DNA of 8,862 bases from Bacteroidia bacterium (GCA_016209245.1 JACQWN010000330.1:1-8862), one strand, 5' to 3'. Shown: positions 1 to 7,028, numbered from the stretch's first letter. A program made the numbers and translations. Notes: a model not told the origin generated them from the sequence alone.

Positions 1-1
1 T

Positions 2-142
2 GTTGACGAAAACAGGTGGAACGGTCGCTATTTTAATTCCGGGAAAATCGTTGAGAATGGAGTCTATACATGGTACTGCATACTCAGGAATTTTGAGGGT
101 ACTGAACATGCTTATGTAGGTTCGGTAACGGTTATCAGATAG
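2..142 (+). CDS. C-terminal end of a secreted protein with a type IX secretion (gliding-associated, CHU_C-like) sorting domain, partial
   Basis: Only the last 46 codons lie in the window; the frame is open to the left edge and stops with TAG at 140-142. The peptide starts VDENRWNG, has a central NGVYTWYCILRN and ends GSVTVIR. This is the pattern of the T9SS type B sorting domain (gliding motility-associated C-terminal domain, TIGR04131/CHU_C): a WNG/WDG turn, a (D/N)GxYxW/Y strand and a final GxVTxIR strand next to the stop. In that family the domain directs a large secreted protein through the type IX secretion system and is removed or anchored at the surface. The passenger part is outside the window, so its function is unknown. 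The gene faces the exonuclease gene on the other strand, only 7 nt away. Confidence 0.85.
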   Translation, partial: VDENRWNGRYFNSGKIVENGVYTWYCILRNFEGTEHAYVGSVTVIR

Positions 143-149
143 ATACAAT

Positions 150-749
150 TTATCTTTGAAAGGGGTCTACTTTGCAGGACTCTTTCAAGGTAGTATATAT
201 CTTATAGCATACCCATGCATCTGTGGCGGCATATCTCAATTGTGCAGCACTTAATCTTTCATTATCCCAGTTAGATGTCTGTTGTGATTTTGAAATTCGG
301 ATTCCCAATACTATTGCTGCAAGCTTTTTTACACTTATTTGGTTTATTCCAAAGTTCCTGACAAATTGCTGAAGTTCTATGAAACCTGCAGGTTTAAAAA
401 GAGCTTTTTCTTTCAGCTTTTTGATATCGTCATGGATTGCTACACCTGCTTTTATTATATTTTTATCTTCAAGTAATTCCTTTAATATGTCAGGTAACCC
501 GGTTTTATTCAACCTGATAAGGTAAACATGATTTTCGGATGCCAATTGGAGCAAAGCCACTTTATTAAACTTTTTTTTCCTAAACGATGGGCGTGTTTCG
601 GTATCAAAGCCTAGGATGTTATTTTTTTTGATTTCAGGAATAATTTGATTTAGAAAATCAACTGTTTCAATTAGAATAATACTACCCTCAAAGCCAGCTC
701 TAGGCATTTTTTCTATTTCTTCGCGGGTAATATCGGGTTTAAAATACAT
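150..749 (-). CDS. DEDDy-type 3'-5' exonuclease (RNase D / WRN-exonuclease-like)
   Basis: The 199-aa protein is a stand-alone DEDDy exonuclease domain, which removes nucleotides from 3' ends with two metal ions. Exo I is GFDTETRP, giving Asp49 and Glu51. Exo II is AGVAIHDDIKKL, with Asp108 matching the Asp of the GVGIxxD form in WRN. Exo III is RYAATDAW, giving Tyr173 and Asp177. The SNWD and LSAAQLRYAATD stretch before Exo III is also typical. It has no HRDC domain, so it is not full-length RNase D, and is closer to the short exonuclease proteins of Bacteroidota. Whether it acts on RNA or DNA cannot be told. The frame extends to an ATG at 809, but I chose the ATG at 749 because a -7 box lies at 771-778 and the extra N-terminal residues look unrelated. 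It seems to be transcribed separately from the membrane operon upstream. Confidence 0.9.
   Translation of the reverse strand: MYFKPDITREEIEKMPRAGFEGSIILIETVDFLNQIIPEIKKNNILGFDTETRPSFRKKKFNKVALLQLASENHVYLIRLNKTGLPDILKELLEDKNIIKAGVAIHDDIKKLKEKALFKPAGFIELQQFVRNFGINQISVKKLAAIVLGIRISKSQQTSNWDNERLSAAQLRYAATDAWVCYKIYTTLKESCKVDPFQR
154..190 (+). terminator. possible hairpin terminator of the secreted-protein gene
   Basis: Twelve bases after the stop of the secreted-protein gene, bases 154-164 can pair with 180-190 in RNA: 11 pairs including two G-U, with a 15-nt loop. The G-U pairs become A-C mismatches in the opposite transcript, so the hairpin favours the plus strand. No U-tract follows, and the element lies inside the 3' end of the convergent exonuclease gene. 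It may be chance. Confidence 0.3.
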
Positions 750-770
750 TGTTTTTAATATTTCCGATTG

Positions 771-778
771 CAAATATA
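771..778 (-). promoter_or_regulatory. -7 box TATATTTG of the exonuclease gene
   Basis: Read on the minus strand, 778-771 is TATATTTG, a full match to the Bacteroidota -7 consensus TAnnTTTG. Transcription would begin around 764, giving a leader of about 15 nt before the ATG at 749. I see no convincing -33 TTG at normal spacing; the nearest, at 809-807, is 28 nt from the box. The position argues against the longer start at 809. Confidence 0.5.
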
Positions 779-799
779 TATAAAATTTGATACTGATGT

Positions 800-815
800 G
801 GTGACCCAAGTCACC
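800..815. repeat. perfect inverted repeat GGTGAC-CCAA-GTCACC
   Basis: Six-base arms separated by 4 nt lie between the stop of the CPBP gene (832) and the exonuclease promoter, about 36-51 bases upstream of the predicted start of transcription. It is the most GC-rich stretch of that gap. It could be an operator or a weak terminator of the upstream operon, but no T-run follows on the minus strand. Role unknown. Confidence 0.45.
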
Positions 816-831
816 CCGTCAGTAATGAATA

Positions 832-1776
832 CTAATTTTTAGCACCGGCAATAAGATGTTGAGCTAGAGCAATAAATTCCATTGAATAAGCTACGCCGAT
901 ATGAATAATGCCGCTTGCAAATATTTTTTCCGAATGCAGGGCAATAACACCTAAAACATAACCTCCGAATACCGAGCTGATTGTTTCGCCAAGCGGTTTA
1001 CCAAAATGAAGAAACGCATAAGTCGCTACCATTGGAAGTACAGCATCTTTGCCCATAATTGACACCATTCCTATGACCAGAGCACCTCTGAAAAGAAGCT
1101 CGACAAAAAAGAAATCCAGTCCGTAAACAACTTCATACAATGCAGACATCTGCCATGGTTTCATGCCAAATGCACTATTATATTTCCATACTTTAAATGT
1201 AGGATAGGTTGTAAGAAAATCCTGCTGAAACGATGCCAGTACTATAAAAGGAATCACAATCAGCAGCATCATAATATACGGCTTTGGGTCGAATCCTTTA
1301 AAGCTAAGCCCATATAAACCGGCTGTTTTACGGTCGTATATATATTTAACCAATATTAAAGGTATAAGAAAGACGATAAAATTTTTTGAATTCCATAAAA
1401 TCCGGCGCATATAAAGTGCGTCGGTTTCATTAAATAATTTACATACATATATATAAAAATAAAAAGCCCCGCTAACTCCGATAAAAGCTATAAATATAAA
1501 TGATTTGAGCCAGAAAGTTTTATTTTTCAGTCGTTCGGGCTTCTTCGTAATTATTGCCTGAGGTATGGCTATGGAATAATATGCAAAAGCATAAAACAGA
1601 ATATAATAAATAAAGCCAGAGGGATATCCATAGACTTTATCCAGAAACGAATCTTCAAATTTGTAAACATAATTAATAGTAATGGTAACAATAAGAAATA
1701 TGAAAGTGTAAATATACAAAGGCAGATTAAAATCGGCTTTGATATGAATTTTCAGATATGTAAGTATTTGTTTCAT
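832..1776 (-). CDS. CPBP-family (Rce1/Abi-like) intramembrane protein, possible protease
   Basis: The 314-aa protein is very hydrophobic, with about eight membrane segments. The C-terminal half carries the CPBP/Abi signature: VELLFRG (Glu226, Arg230), then a helix with His257 in AFLHFGK, then a GGYVLG helix, and His292 in IIHIGVA. These polar residues form the metal-independent glutamic protease site in Rce1-type enzymes. The usual motif is EExxxR, and here the first Glu is Val225. The codon is clearly GTC, so either this is a subfamily using one Glu or the enzyme is impaired. The N-terminal 150 residues look like a separate membrane module. The gene is last in a three-gene cluster, 13 nt after the rhomboid stop. 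AAGGGAG stands almost directly before the ATG, too close for an ideal ribosome site. The substrate is unknown. Confidence 0.8.
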   Translation of the reverse strand: MKQILTYLKIHIKADFNLPLYIYTFIFLIVTITINYVYKFEDSFLDKVYGYPSGFIYYILFYAFAYYSIAIPQAIITKKPERLKNKTFWLKSFIFIAFIGVSGAFYFYIYVCKLFNETDALYMRRILWNSKNFIVFLIPLILVKYIYDRKTAGLYGLSFKGFDPKPYIMMLLIVIPFIVLASFQQDFLTTYPTFKVWKYNSAFGMKPWQMSALYEVVYGLDFFFVELLFRGALVIGMVSIMGKDAVLPMVATYAFLHFGKPLGETISSVFGGYVLGVIALHSEKIFASGIIHIGVAYSMEFIALAQHLIAGAKN

Positions 1777-1789
1777 GCTCCCTTATATC

Positions 1790-2485
1790 TTATAACTCCG
1801 TTTGCCCGGGTTGCAAATCCGGGCGAGCGGGGTTATTGTCTGGAGATTTTTCTTTATCATCATCTTCATCCTTTTCCTCTTCCGGCATTTCCCATCCATA
1901 TTTTACCGGCGGGGGTCCGTGCTTCCGGAAAATGACAGCCAGCAGCATACCTGATAGTGCGCCCATAAGATGCGATTCCCATGATACATTTTCCTTTACC
2001 GGAAAAATTCCCCAAATTAATCCGCCATACATAATTATTACGATTAAGAAAATGGTTAGCAATCGTAAATCGTGCCGTATGATTCCGCTGAAAAGAATAA
2101 ATGCCGACAGCCCATAAATCAAACCGCTGGCGCCTATGTGATATGCGCTTCCCGCAATTAGCCAAACCCAGAAACCTGATATAAAATAAATCAGAAAAAA
2201 TAATTGGTAAGCTATTTTTTTATAAAAATAAAAAACTGTTATGCTTAACATAAGTAAAGGAAAAGTATTATCAAAGAGATGAAAAAAATCGCCATGTATC
2301 AAAGGAGCAGTAAAAATTCCCGCCAATCCAACCAATTTCCTTGGTAAAATGCCAAGAGATGAAAAATTGTTCCCGTGAAGAATTTCAATAATTTTTATTA
2401 TCCATAGCACAATAGAAAAAAACAATGGAAATATCAAGCTATGAACAAATATTTTCTTTTCTAAAGGCAGATTCCTGATGAGCAT
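1790..2485 (-). CDS. rhomboid-family intramembrane serine protease
   Basis: The 231-aa protein has six or seven membrane segments and the rhomboid catalytic dyad: Ser120 in the HIGASGLIYG motif and His172 in WESHLMGALSG. HGDFFHLFDN, with Asn73, matches the HxxxN element that forms the oxyanion hole. Rhomboids cut transmembrane segments of other proteins within the membrane. After the last membrane segment (about residue 187) comes a hydrophilic tail of some 45 residues, beginning HGPPPVKYGW and then rich in Glu and Asp (about 201-213); it is probably cytosolic and may be disordered. The gene lies between the K+ channel and CPBP genes with 13 nt on each side, so the three are likely co-transcribed. 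No Shine-Dalgarno sequence precedes the ATG, which is usual in this phylum. The substrate cannot be predicted. Confidence 0.93.
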   Translation of the reverse strand: MLIRNLPLEKKIFVHSLIFPLFFSIVLWIIKIIEILHGNNFSSLGILPRKLVGLAGIFTAPLIHGDFFHLFDNTFPLLMLSITVFYFYKKIAYQLFFLIYFISGFWVWLIAGSAYHIGASGLIYGLSAFILFSGIIRHDLRLLTIFLIVIIMYGGLIWGIFPVKENVSWESHLMGALSGMLLAVIFRKHGPPPVKYGWEMPEEEKDEDDDKEKSPDNNPARPDLQPGQTEL

Positions 2486-2498
2486 AAATGCAGAAAAG

Positions 2499-3515
2499 CT
2501 ATAAATTTCGACAGAGAATACTTTTTAATTTTTTTATCTGTTCCGGTGTGCCGATAGTAAAAAGCTTATCGTTTGACGATAATTTGGTATCGGGTGAAGG
2601 ATTGACAATATACTGCCCGGCTTCGGTACGCAGTCCGACAATATTAGCGCCTGAAACATTACGGATATCCAGCTCGCGTATAGTCCTTTCTACGAAATAA
2701 TCGGCGATGTTTTCACACGATACTTCTTCAAGCCGGACTTCCCTTGTGGGCATCAGCATAAGATAATCGAGAAATTCGACAATATCGGGCTGAGCCACCA
2801 GCTTGGCCATACGCTGACCGCCTATCCTGTCAGGCATAATCACGTTATTAGCTCCGGCGCGTTTCAACTTTACATCTGAGCTTTCATCAGAAGCCCTGCT
2901 GATTATTTTTAATTCAGGATTCATCTGATGTGCAGTAAGCACTACAAATAGATTATCCGCATCAACCGGCAAGGTCGTAATCAGTGCTTTTGCACATTCT
3001 ATCTGAGCCGTGCCAAGCACTTCATCGCTTGTAGCATCCCCATGAATAAAAAGTAAATCAGTTTCTTCACGCAGCCGTTCACTTATTGATTCTTCTTTTT
3101 CAATAATAATTACCTGTTCCTTATGTTCAATCAGATCAACAACCGCCTGGTTACCGTTCCTGCCATAACCGCAGACAATCACATGTCCTTTTAATTTAGA
3201 AATTCTCTTTTTCACTTTATTATCAATAAAATAATTTCTGAATGCACCATCAATAACATATCTCGAAAAAGCAGTAATAACATAAGCAAAAATCCCAAAG
3301 CTAAAAATAATTAATAAAGATGTAAAAATTCTTCCGGCATCAGATAATGGATGTACCTCTCCAAAACCTACTGTTGCCATTGTTATTAAAGTCATGTACA
3401 ATGCTTCAACAAAGGTATATTTCTCAATCAGAATATATCCCAGAATTCCCGTAATTATTACTATAATTAACAGCAATAAGCCGGTTGACATACCCTTGAA
3501 ATGTCTTTTTTTCAT
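2499..3515 (-). CDS. two-TM potassium channel with cytosolic RCK (TrkA-N/TrkA-C) domains, MthK-like
   Basis: The 338-aa protein is close in length to MthK (336 aa). Residues 11-30 form the first membrane helix, and a pore helix leads to the selectivity filter TVGFGE at 48-53, the K+ filter form. A second helix covers about 63-84. From 110 an RCK-N (TrkA-N) Rossmann domain begins HVIVCGYGRNGNQA, with GxGxxG at 116-121 and acidic Glu139 at the end of the second strand, as expected for nucleotide binding. Residues about 258-338 fit RCK-C (TrkA-C), the ligand-sensing lobe. Such channels pass K+ and are gated by calcium, nucleotides or similar ligands; the ligand here is not evident. It is the first gene of the minus-strand operon with the rhomboid and CPBP genes and is divergent from the lipoprotein gene. 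Confidence 0.93.
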   Translation of the reverse strand: MKKRHFKGMSTGLLLLIIVIITGILGYILIEKYTFVEALYMTLITMATVGFGEVHPLSDAGRIFTSLLIIFSFGIFAYVITAFSRYVIDGAFRNYFIDNKVKKRISKLKGHVIVCGYGRNGNQAVVDLIEHKEQVIIIEKEESISERLREETDLLFIHGDATSDEVLGTAQIECAKALITTLPVDADNLFVVLTAHQMNPELKIISRASDESSDVKLKRAGANNVIMPDRIGGQRMAKLVAQPDIVEFLDYLMLMPTREVRLEEVSCENIADYFVERTIRELDIRNVSGANIVGLRTEAGQYIVNPSPDTKLSSNDKLFTIGTPEQIKKLKSILCRNL

Positions 3516-3556
3516 TATTTTTTACATAACCGTAACCGCTATGCGGTATTTATTTA

Positions 3557-3564
3557 CAAAGATG
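3557..3564 (-). promoter_or_regulatory. weak -7 box CATCTTTG upstream of the channel operon
   Basis: On the minus strand 3564-3557 reads CATCTTTG, one mismatch from TAnnTTTG, about 42 nt before the channel ATG. No -33 TTG is seen at proper spacing. The small inverted repeat ACCGC-TAT-GCGGT (3535-3547) would lie in the leader. Confidence 0.28.
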
Positions 3565-3629
3565 AGCAATTTTTATAGATAAATAAAAAGTTTTTATTTC
3601 GTTGTATGTAATGATAATAAATTTTTACT

Positions 3630-3637
3630 TAAATTTG
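3630..3637 (+). promoter_or_regulatory. -7 box TAAATTTG of the lipoprotein gene
   Basis: A full match to TAnnTTTG, 20 nt before the ATG at 3658. The nearest upstream TTG (3602-3604) is 25 nt away, slightly long for a -33 element. Together with the divergent channel gene, this makes 3516-3657 a two-way promoter region. Confidence 0.45.
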
Positions 3638-3657
3638 GCTGTTTTTTAAAGCGCATA

Positions 3658-4590
3658 ATGTTTTATTATCTCCGAAATATATTAATTATTACCTTAATAA
3701 TCAGCATTTTCATTTCTTTTACTGGTTGTAATGATGGAAATATTCAAACCCAGGATTCCACAGATATTCTACCTGGAGATAATGAGGTAATGACTGACGA
3801 AGAAGTTCTGAATGAGCCATTTAACAGCGACAGTATTAAAACAATATTTTATGATCTTACTACGCCTGTTGAGCTAACCCAATTTATTAAATATTCAAAT
3901 ACAATTTTTGACCCGGATATATTAAATTCAATTGACAACAGAACGCGTTATAATGTGACTATGAAAATGGCGCTGAATTTAGGTGTTTATGGCACAGATC
4001 TGATTTATTGCAGAATGTATAACCAAAAGCAATGGACGGTGAAATATCTGGCTTCTATCAGGCAGATTTCCAAAGAGATAGGCATACCGGAGGAAAAGAT
4101 TTCAAATACCCTTGGAAAAGCTGAACAATATATGGAAAATAAAGACTCATTGCTTAATATTATTCAGGATGCCTATCTCACCGCCGATGATTACCTGAAA
4201 GAAAATGACCGTAACAGCATAGCCGCACTTATATATTTCGGAGCATGGACCGAAGCTGTATATATAGCTGTAAATCTTTACCAGAAAAATAATTCAAATA
4301 AGGAACATTTAAGTATGTATATAGCTGAACAAAAATTTTCTCTTAACAATTTACATAAATTATTGAAAAATTCATATGACAACGATGAAATTTATCATTA
4401 TATTCTAATGGTAAACCGGTTGAAAAAAGTATTTGATGATATTCAAATATATGTTTCCGACACTACTGCTAATATTGATACATTAAAGAAGGTAATAACA
4501 GTTGGTAAAACAGAAGTAAAAATTACGCCCGAACAAATTATCGAAATCATTAAAGCAATCCGGAGAATCAGAAATGATATAATCAGTTGA
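3658..4590 (+). CDS. conserved Bacteroidota lipoprotein of unknown function
   Basis: The 310-aa protein begins with a signal peptide: a hydrophobic stretch at about residues 8-22 followed by the lipobox FTGC, so Cys24 would be lipidated and the mature protein attached to a membrane. Residues 25-55 are polar and acidic, probably a flexible linker. The rest looks almost all alpha-helical. Landmarks are a MALNLGVYGTDLIY stretch (104-117) and SIAALIYFGAWTEAVYIA (187-204). From memory these resemble an uncharacterised lipoprotein family common in Bacteroidota, but I know no function and cannot confirm membership here. The last 40 residues form a helix rich in Ile and Lys/Arg. The stop overlaps the convergent asparagine synthetase gene by 8 nt. 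The ATG is well placed behind a promoter box. Confidence 0.85.
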   Translation: MFYYLRNILIITLIISIFISFTGCNDGNIQTQDSTDILPGDNEVMTDEEVLNEPFNSDSIKTIFYDLTTPVELTQFIKYSNTIFDPDILNSIDNRTRYNVTMKMALNLGVYGTDLIYCRMYNQKQWTVKYLASIRQISKEIGIPEEKISNTLGKAEQYMENKDSLLNIIQDAYLTADDYLKENDRNSIAALIYFGAWTEAVYIAVNLYQKNNSNKEHLSMYIAEQKFSLNNLHKLLKNSYDNDEIYHYILMVNRLKKVFDDIQIYVSDTTANIDTLKKVITVGKTEVKITPEQIIEIIKAIRRIRNDIIS

Positions 4591-6442
4591 AATTTGTTTT
4601 ATTATTCTTTTCCAGCCACTGACTCAATACAATCAGCAACCATAGCCGGTTATACAAATAATTTTGAGCTTTATTAAAAAAACATTTTTTTAAATTGTCA
4701 ATATAATTGTAATCTGCTATTTCCATTATTCTGTTATTTTGGGAAAGATATTTATCAAAAAGAAATTTCAGCTCATTGCGGAGCCATTTTGCCAAAGGAA
4801 TAGCAAAGCCCCATTTTGGACGCATAAAGAATTGTTTGGGTAAATAATCATATAATAGTTCTTTCAATATATACTTTTGCACACCATTTTTTATTTTAAA
4901 TTCCCGAGAAAGATTAAGAGCAAATTCGACCAGATTATGATCCAGCATGGGTACCCTTGCTTCCAAGGAATATTTCATACTGGCCCTGTCAACTTTAACA
5001 AGAAGGTCGTCTTTCAAATAATAATTAAGGTCAAACAGTGCCTGCCGTTCTGCAGGAGCAAGAATCCTTGAAAGATGAACATATTCCTGATTTATTTGAA
5101 TCTCATCTGCAAAACCTGGTTTCAGCAAATGTTGTATTTCTTTGCTCGTGAACAAATACTGCTCCTGCGAAAATATATGCTCGTGAATATTAGCTTCATC
5201 GGGATACGAAACCAAATGGGCAATCCTTTTATATCTGCTTGGTAAAAGTGAAAGCCCTGATGCCAATGGTTTTCTGAAAGTTTTATAAAATTTGCCGGAT
5301 AATTTTTCTGCCCAGATATATGCACCATATCCATGAAATAATTCATCGCCTCCGTCACCCGATAAAACCATTTTTACATACTGCCGTGCCATTTTTGATA
5401 CGAGCATAGTAGGAATGGCTGAAGAATCAGCATTGGGTTCGTCATATATATCAGGTAATGTTTCAATCAGGTTAATAGCATCGGTGTATGAAACAATAAA
5501 TTCATGATGTTCTGTTCCAAGATATTCAGCAATTTTTCTTGCATGATTGGCTTCATTATATTTTTTATCATCAAAGCCGATTGTAAAAGTTTTTAATTTC
5601 GGAGTTGCTATTTTTGCAGCAACAGCGCATATCACGCTCGAATCAATACCTCCGCTTAAAAATACTCCGTATGGAACATCGCTGATTAATCTGTATTTGA
5701 CCGACCTGATAAGATAATCATTAAGCATTTGCTTTGCTTCACCCAAAGAATTAAATTTTTTTGCACTTATTTTTTCTTCAGGTTTCCAGTATGAATACAA
5801 ATCGAATTTATTATTTTTAACCATGCCGTAATGTCCGGAAGGAAATTTATATATTTTCCCCCAGATACTCTTTGGCTGTGGAATGAATCCCAGGTGGAGA
5901 TATTCATTTATAGCCGGTTTGCTGATATTTACCGAAGAACGGATATATTCATTTTGTAAAAGCGCCTTAGGTTCGGAAGCAAAAGCAAAAACCTTATTAT
6001 CGTGAAAATAAAAAAGCGGTTTGATACCTAATCTGTCTCTGAACAAATATAATGTCTTTTCTGCAGTATCATATATGGCGATTGCAAACATTCCGATAAG
6101 CTTTTCAACAAAGTTTGTTCCCCATTTTACAAAAGCTTCGGCAGCTACTTCAGTATCGGAATGAGTTCTAAAATTTATTTTTAGTTCTTTTGCTATTTCC
6201 TGAAAATTGTATATTTCTCCGTTAAGTATAATTATATAGCGTCCGCATCCTGAAAACATTGGCTGGTTGGCTTTTTCCGACAGGTCAATAATGCTTAGCC
6301 GCCGATGACCGATGCTACAGTATTCATCGCTATAATACCCTTCAGCATCCGGCCCTCTGTGAGCCATGCTTCGGGTCATTTTTTCAATTACATCCAGCGT
6401 AACAGAAATTTGTTTTGAACAATATCCGGCAATACCACACAA
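4583..6442 (-). CDS. asnB: glutamine-hydrolysing asparagine synthetase (AsnB family)
   Basis: The 619-aa protein has both domains of class II asparagine synthetases. The N-terminal glutaminase starts MCGIAGYC, with Cys2 as nucleophile after Met removal, followed by HRRLSIIDL, LNGEIYNF (74-76 NGE) and HSDTE. The synthetase half has the ATP pyrophosphatase loop FLSGGIDSSV (263-269), SGDGGDELFHGYGAY (361-375) and the later KVDRASM and EARVPMLDH motifs. It makes asparagine from aspartate, ATP and glutamine, or acts as a related amidotransferase; homologues of this length also occur in surface-polysaccharide clusters, but no such genes are visible here. The start is TTG at 6440-6442: Cys must be residue 2, an in-frame TAA lies at 6461-6463 and no ATG lies between. 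I see no clear promoter box next to it. Confidence 0.95.
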   Translation of the reverse strand: MCGIAGYCSKQISVTLDVIEKMTRSMAHRGPDAEGYYSDEYCSIGHRRLSIIDLSEKANQPMFSGCGRYIIILNGEIYNFQEIAKELKINFRTHSDTEVAAEAFVKWGTNFVEKLIGMFAIAIYDTAEKTLYLFRDRLGIKPLFYFHDNKVFAFASEPKALLQNEYIRSSVNISKPAINEYLHLGFIPQPKSIWGKIYKFPSGHYGMVKNNKFDLYSYWKPEEKISAKKFNSLGEAKQMLNDYLIRSVKYRLISDVPYGVFLSGGIDSSVICAVAAKIATPKLKTFTIGFDDKKYNEANHARKIAEYLGTEHHEFIVSYTDAINLIETLPDIYDEPNADSSAIPTMLVSKMARQYVKMVLSGDGGDELFHGYGAYIWAEKLSGKFYKTFRKPLASGLSLLPSRYKRIAHLVSYPDEANIHEHIFSQEQYLFTSKEIQHLLKPGFADEIQINQEYVHLSRILAPAERQALFDLNYYLKDDLLVKVDRASMKYSLEARVPMLDHNLVEFALNLSREFKIKNGVQKYILKELLYDYLPKQFFMRPKWGFAIPLAKWLRNELKFLFDKYLSQNNRIMEIADYNYIDNLKKCFFNKAQNYLYNRLWLLIVLSQWLEKNNKTNFN

Positions 6443-6460
6443 AGCGGCTTTTTCAATAAA

Positions 6461-6637
6461 TTATTTATATGTTCCGTATTTTAAAATACTAAGATAACGT
6501 GAGGCATGTTCTCCGAATGGAGCGACTTTACCTCCTTTTAACCCGGCTTGCCCACGTTTTGATTTTACTGAAAAACAGATGTTATCTTCTACATTTAAAA
6601 AACCTCTGCATTTCGGACACAAATAATCATTTTTCAT
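6461..6637 (-). pseudogene. shortened zinc-ribbon protein gene (58 codons plus stop), probable remnant
   Basis: From the ATG at 6637 the product starts MKNDYLCPKCRGFLNV, a CPxC zinc knuckle I recognise from small Bacteroidota zinc-ribbon proteins of about 100 residues or more. Those carry a second CPxC knuckle, needed to complete the zinc site. Here the likeness holds to about residue 33 (KSKRGQAGL), then a short unrelated or far-downstream segment (KVAPFGEHASRYLSILKYG) leads to the stop. No second knuckle is present in any of the three minus-strand frames I checked. The simplest reading is an internal deletion or truncation. An ATG 7 codons upstream (6658) is also in frame but adds residues before the family start. 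The gene lies in the same reading frame as asnB, 18 nt upstream, and might have supplied its promoter. Family assignment is from memory. Confidence 0.5.
6476..6489. repeat. 14-bp perfect palindrome upstream of asnB
   Basis: GTATTTTAAAATAC is fully self-complementary and lies 34-47 bases upstream of the asnB TTG, within the 3' end of the shortened zinc-ribbon frame. It could be a regulator site or a chance result of AT-rich DNA. There is no independent evidence for either. Confidence 0.35.
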
Positions 6638-6743
6638 AATAATTCTACTTTGACACATTAGCTGAAATATTTTGAATATGAATAGTTTATATCTTGTTGT
6701 CTTTTAACATGCCTGAGAAATATAAGATCGATCATTTCTTTAT

Positions 6744-6932
6744 TTGATTTTAGGAAATATTATGACTTTGGACTATTTTGTCGGATGCGGATATGGCTTC
6801 GATACATATAATGTAAACGGTAATTCACAACCATATAATGATGACAGAATCAATCATTATTCACACTGGGGGTTTGGTGAGCAATTTCCTCTTTCATTTA
6901 CCACGGGTCTGACGATTGGGGGCATTTTTTAA
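6744..6932 (+). pseudogene. C-terminal fragment of a probable outer-membrane beta-barrel protein
   Basis: The frame codes for a short peptide with alternating aromatic and polar residues: LDYFVGCGYGFDTYN, an NDDRINHYSHWGFG loop, then FPLSFTTGLTIGGIF at the stop. The final strand ending in Phe is the mark of outer-membrane beta-barrels, and the whole looks like the last two strands and loop of a small porin-like protein. No signal peptide or earlier strands exist: an in-frame TAA lies at 6723-6725, and the other two frames upstream show nothing barrel-like. The first possible start is TTG (6744), the first ATG is at 6762, and neither is preceded by a promoter box. I take it as a 5'-truncated relic. 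A genuine small peptide is possible but less likely. Confidence 0.5.
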
Positions 6933-6968
6933 ATCTGAAGTTAATATTCACCCCTTTCGTATTTTTAA

Positions 6969-6998
6969 TTTTGAAATTGAATAAAATATTTATTTTTG
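6969..6998 (+). promoter_or_regulatory. promoter of the antitoxin gene: TTTTG-N17-TATTTTTG
   Basis: The -33 element TTTTG (6969-6973) and the -7 element TATTTTTG (6991-6998), a full TAnnTTTG match, are separated by 17 nt, within the normal range of Bacteroidota sigma-ABfr promoters. Transcription would start near 7005, about 24 nt before the ATG at 7029. Confidence 0.65.
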
Positions 6999-7028
6999 TA
7001 ATTAAGAAAGTCTATAATCAGATTAATT

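Noticed and set aside
750..809. N-terminal extension of the exonuclease to the ATG at 809
   Set aside because: A full -7 box at 771-778 would put the transcript start downstream of that ATG, and the 20 extra residues do not look like the family.
1836..2117. Plus-strand open frame opposite the rhomboid gene
   Set aside because: Its serine-rich sequence is the antisense of the acidic tail codons of the rhomboid gene, which has clear catalytic motifs.
1866..2165. Minus-strand frame of 99 codons in another phase of the rhomboid gene
   Set aside because: Lies fully inside the rhomboid frame, with no family-like motif.
3658..3730. Lipoprotein start region read as an ordinary membrane anchor
   Set aside because: The hydrophobic stretch ends in FTGC at 21-24 and is followed by a polar linker, which fits a lipoprotein signal better.
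6520..6540. GGAGGT on the minus strand, as a Shine-Dalgarno site
   Set aside because: No start codon follows at proper distance; it lies inside the zinc-ribbon remnant, and the phylum rarely uses such sites.
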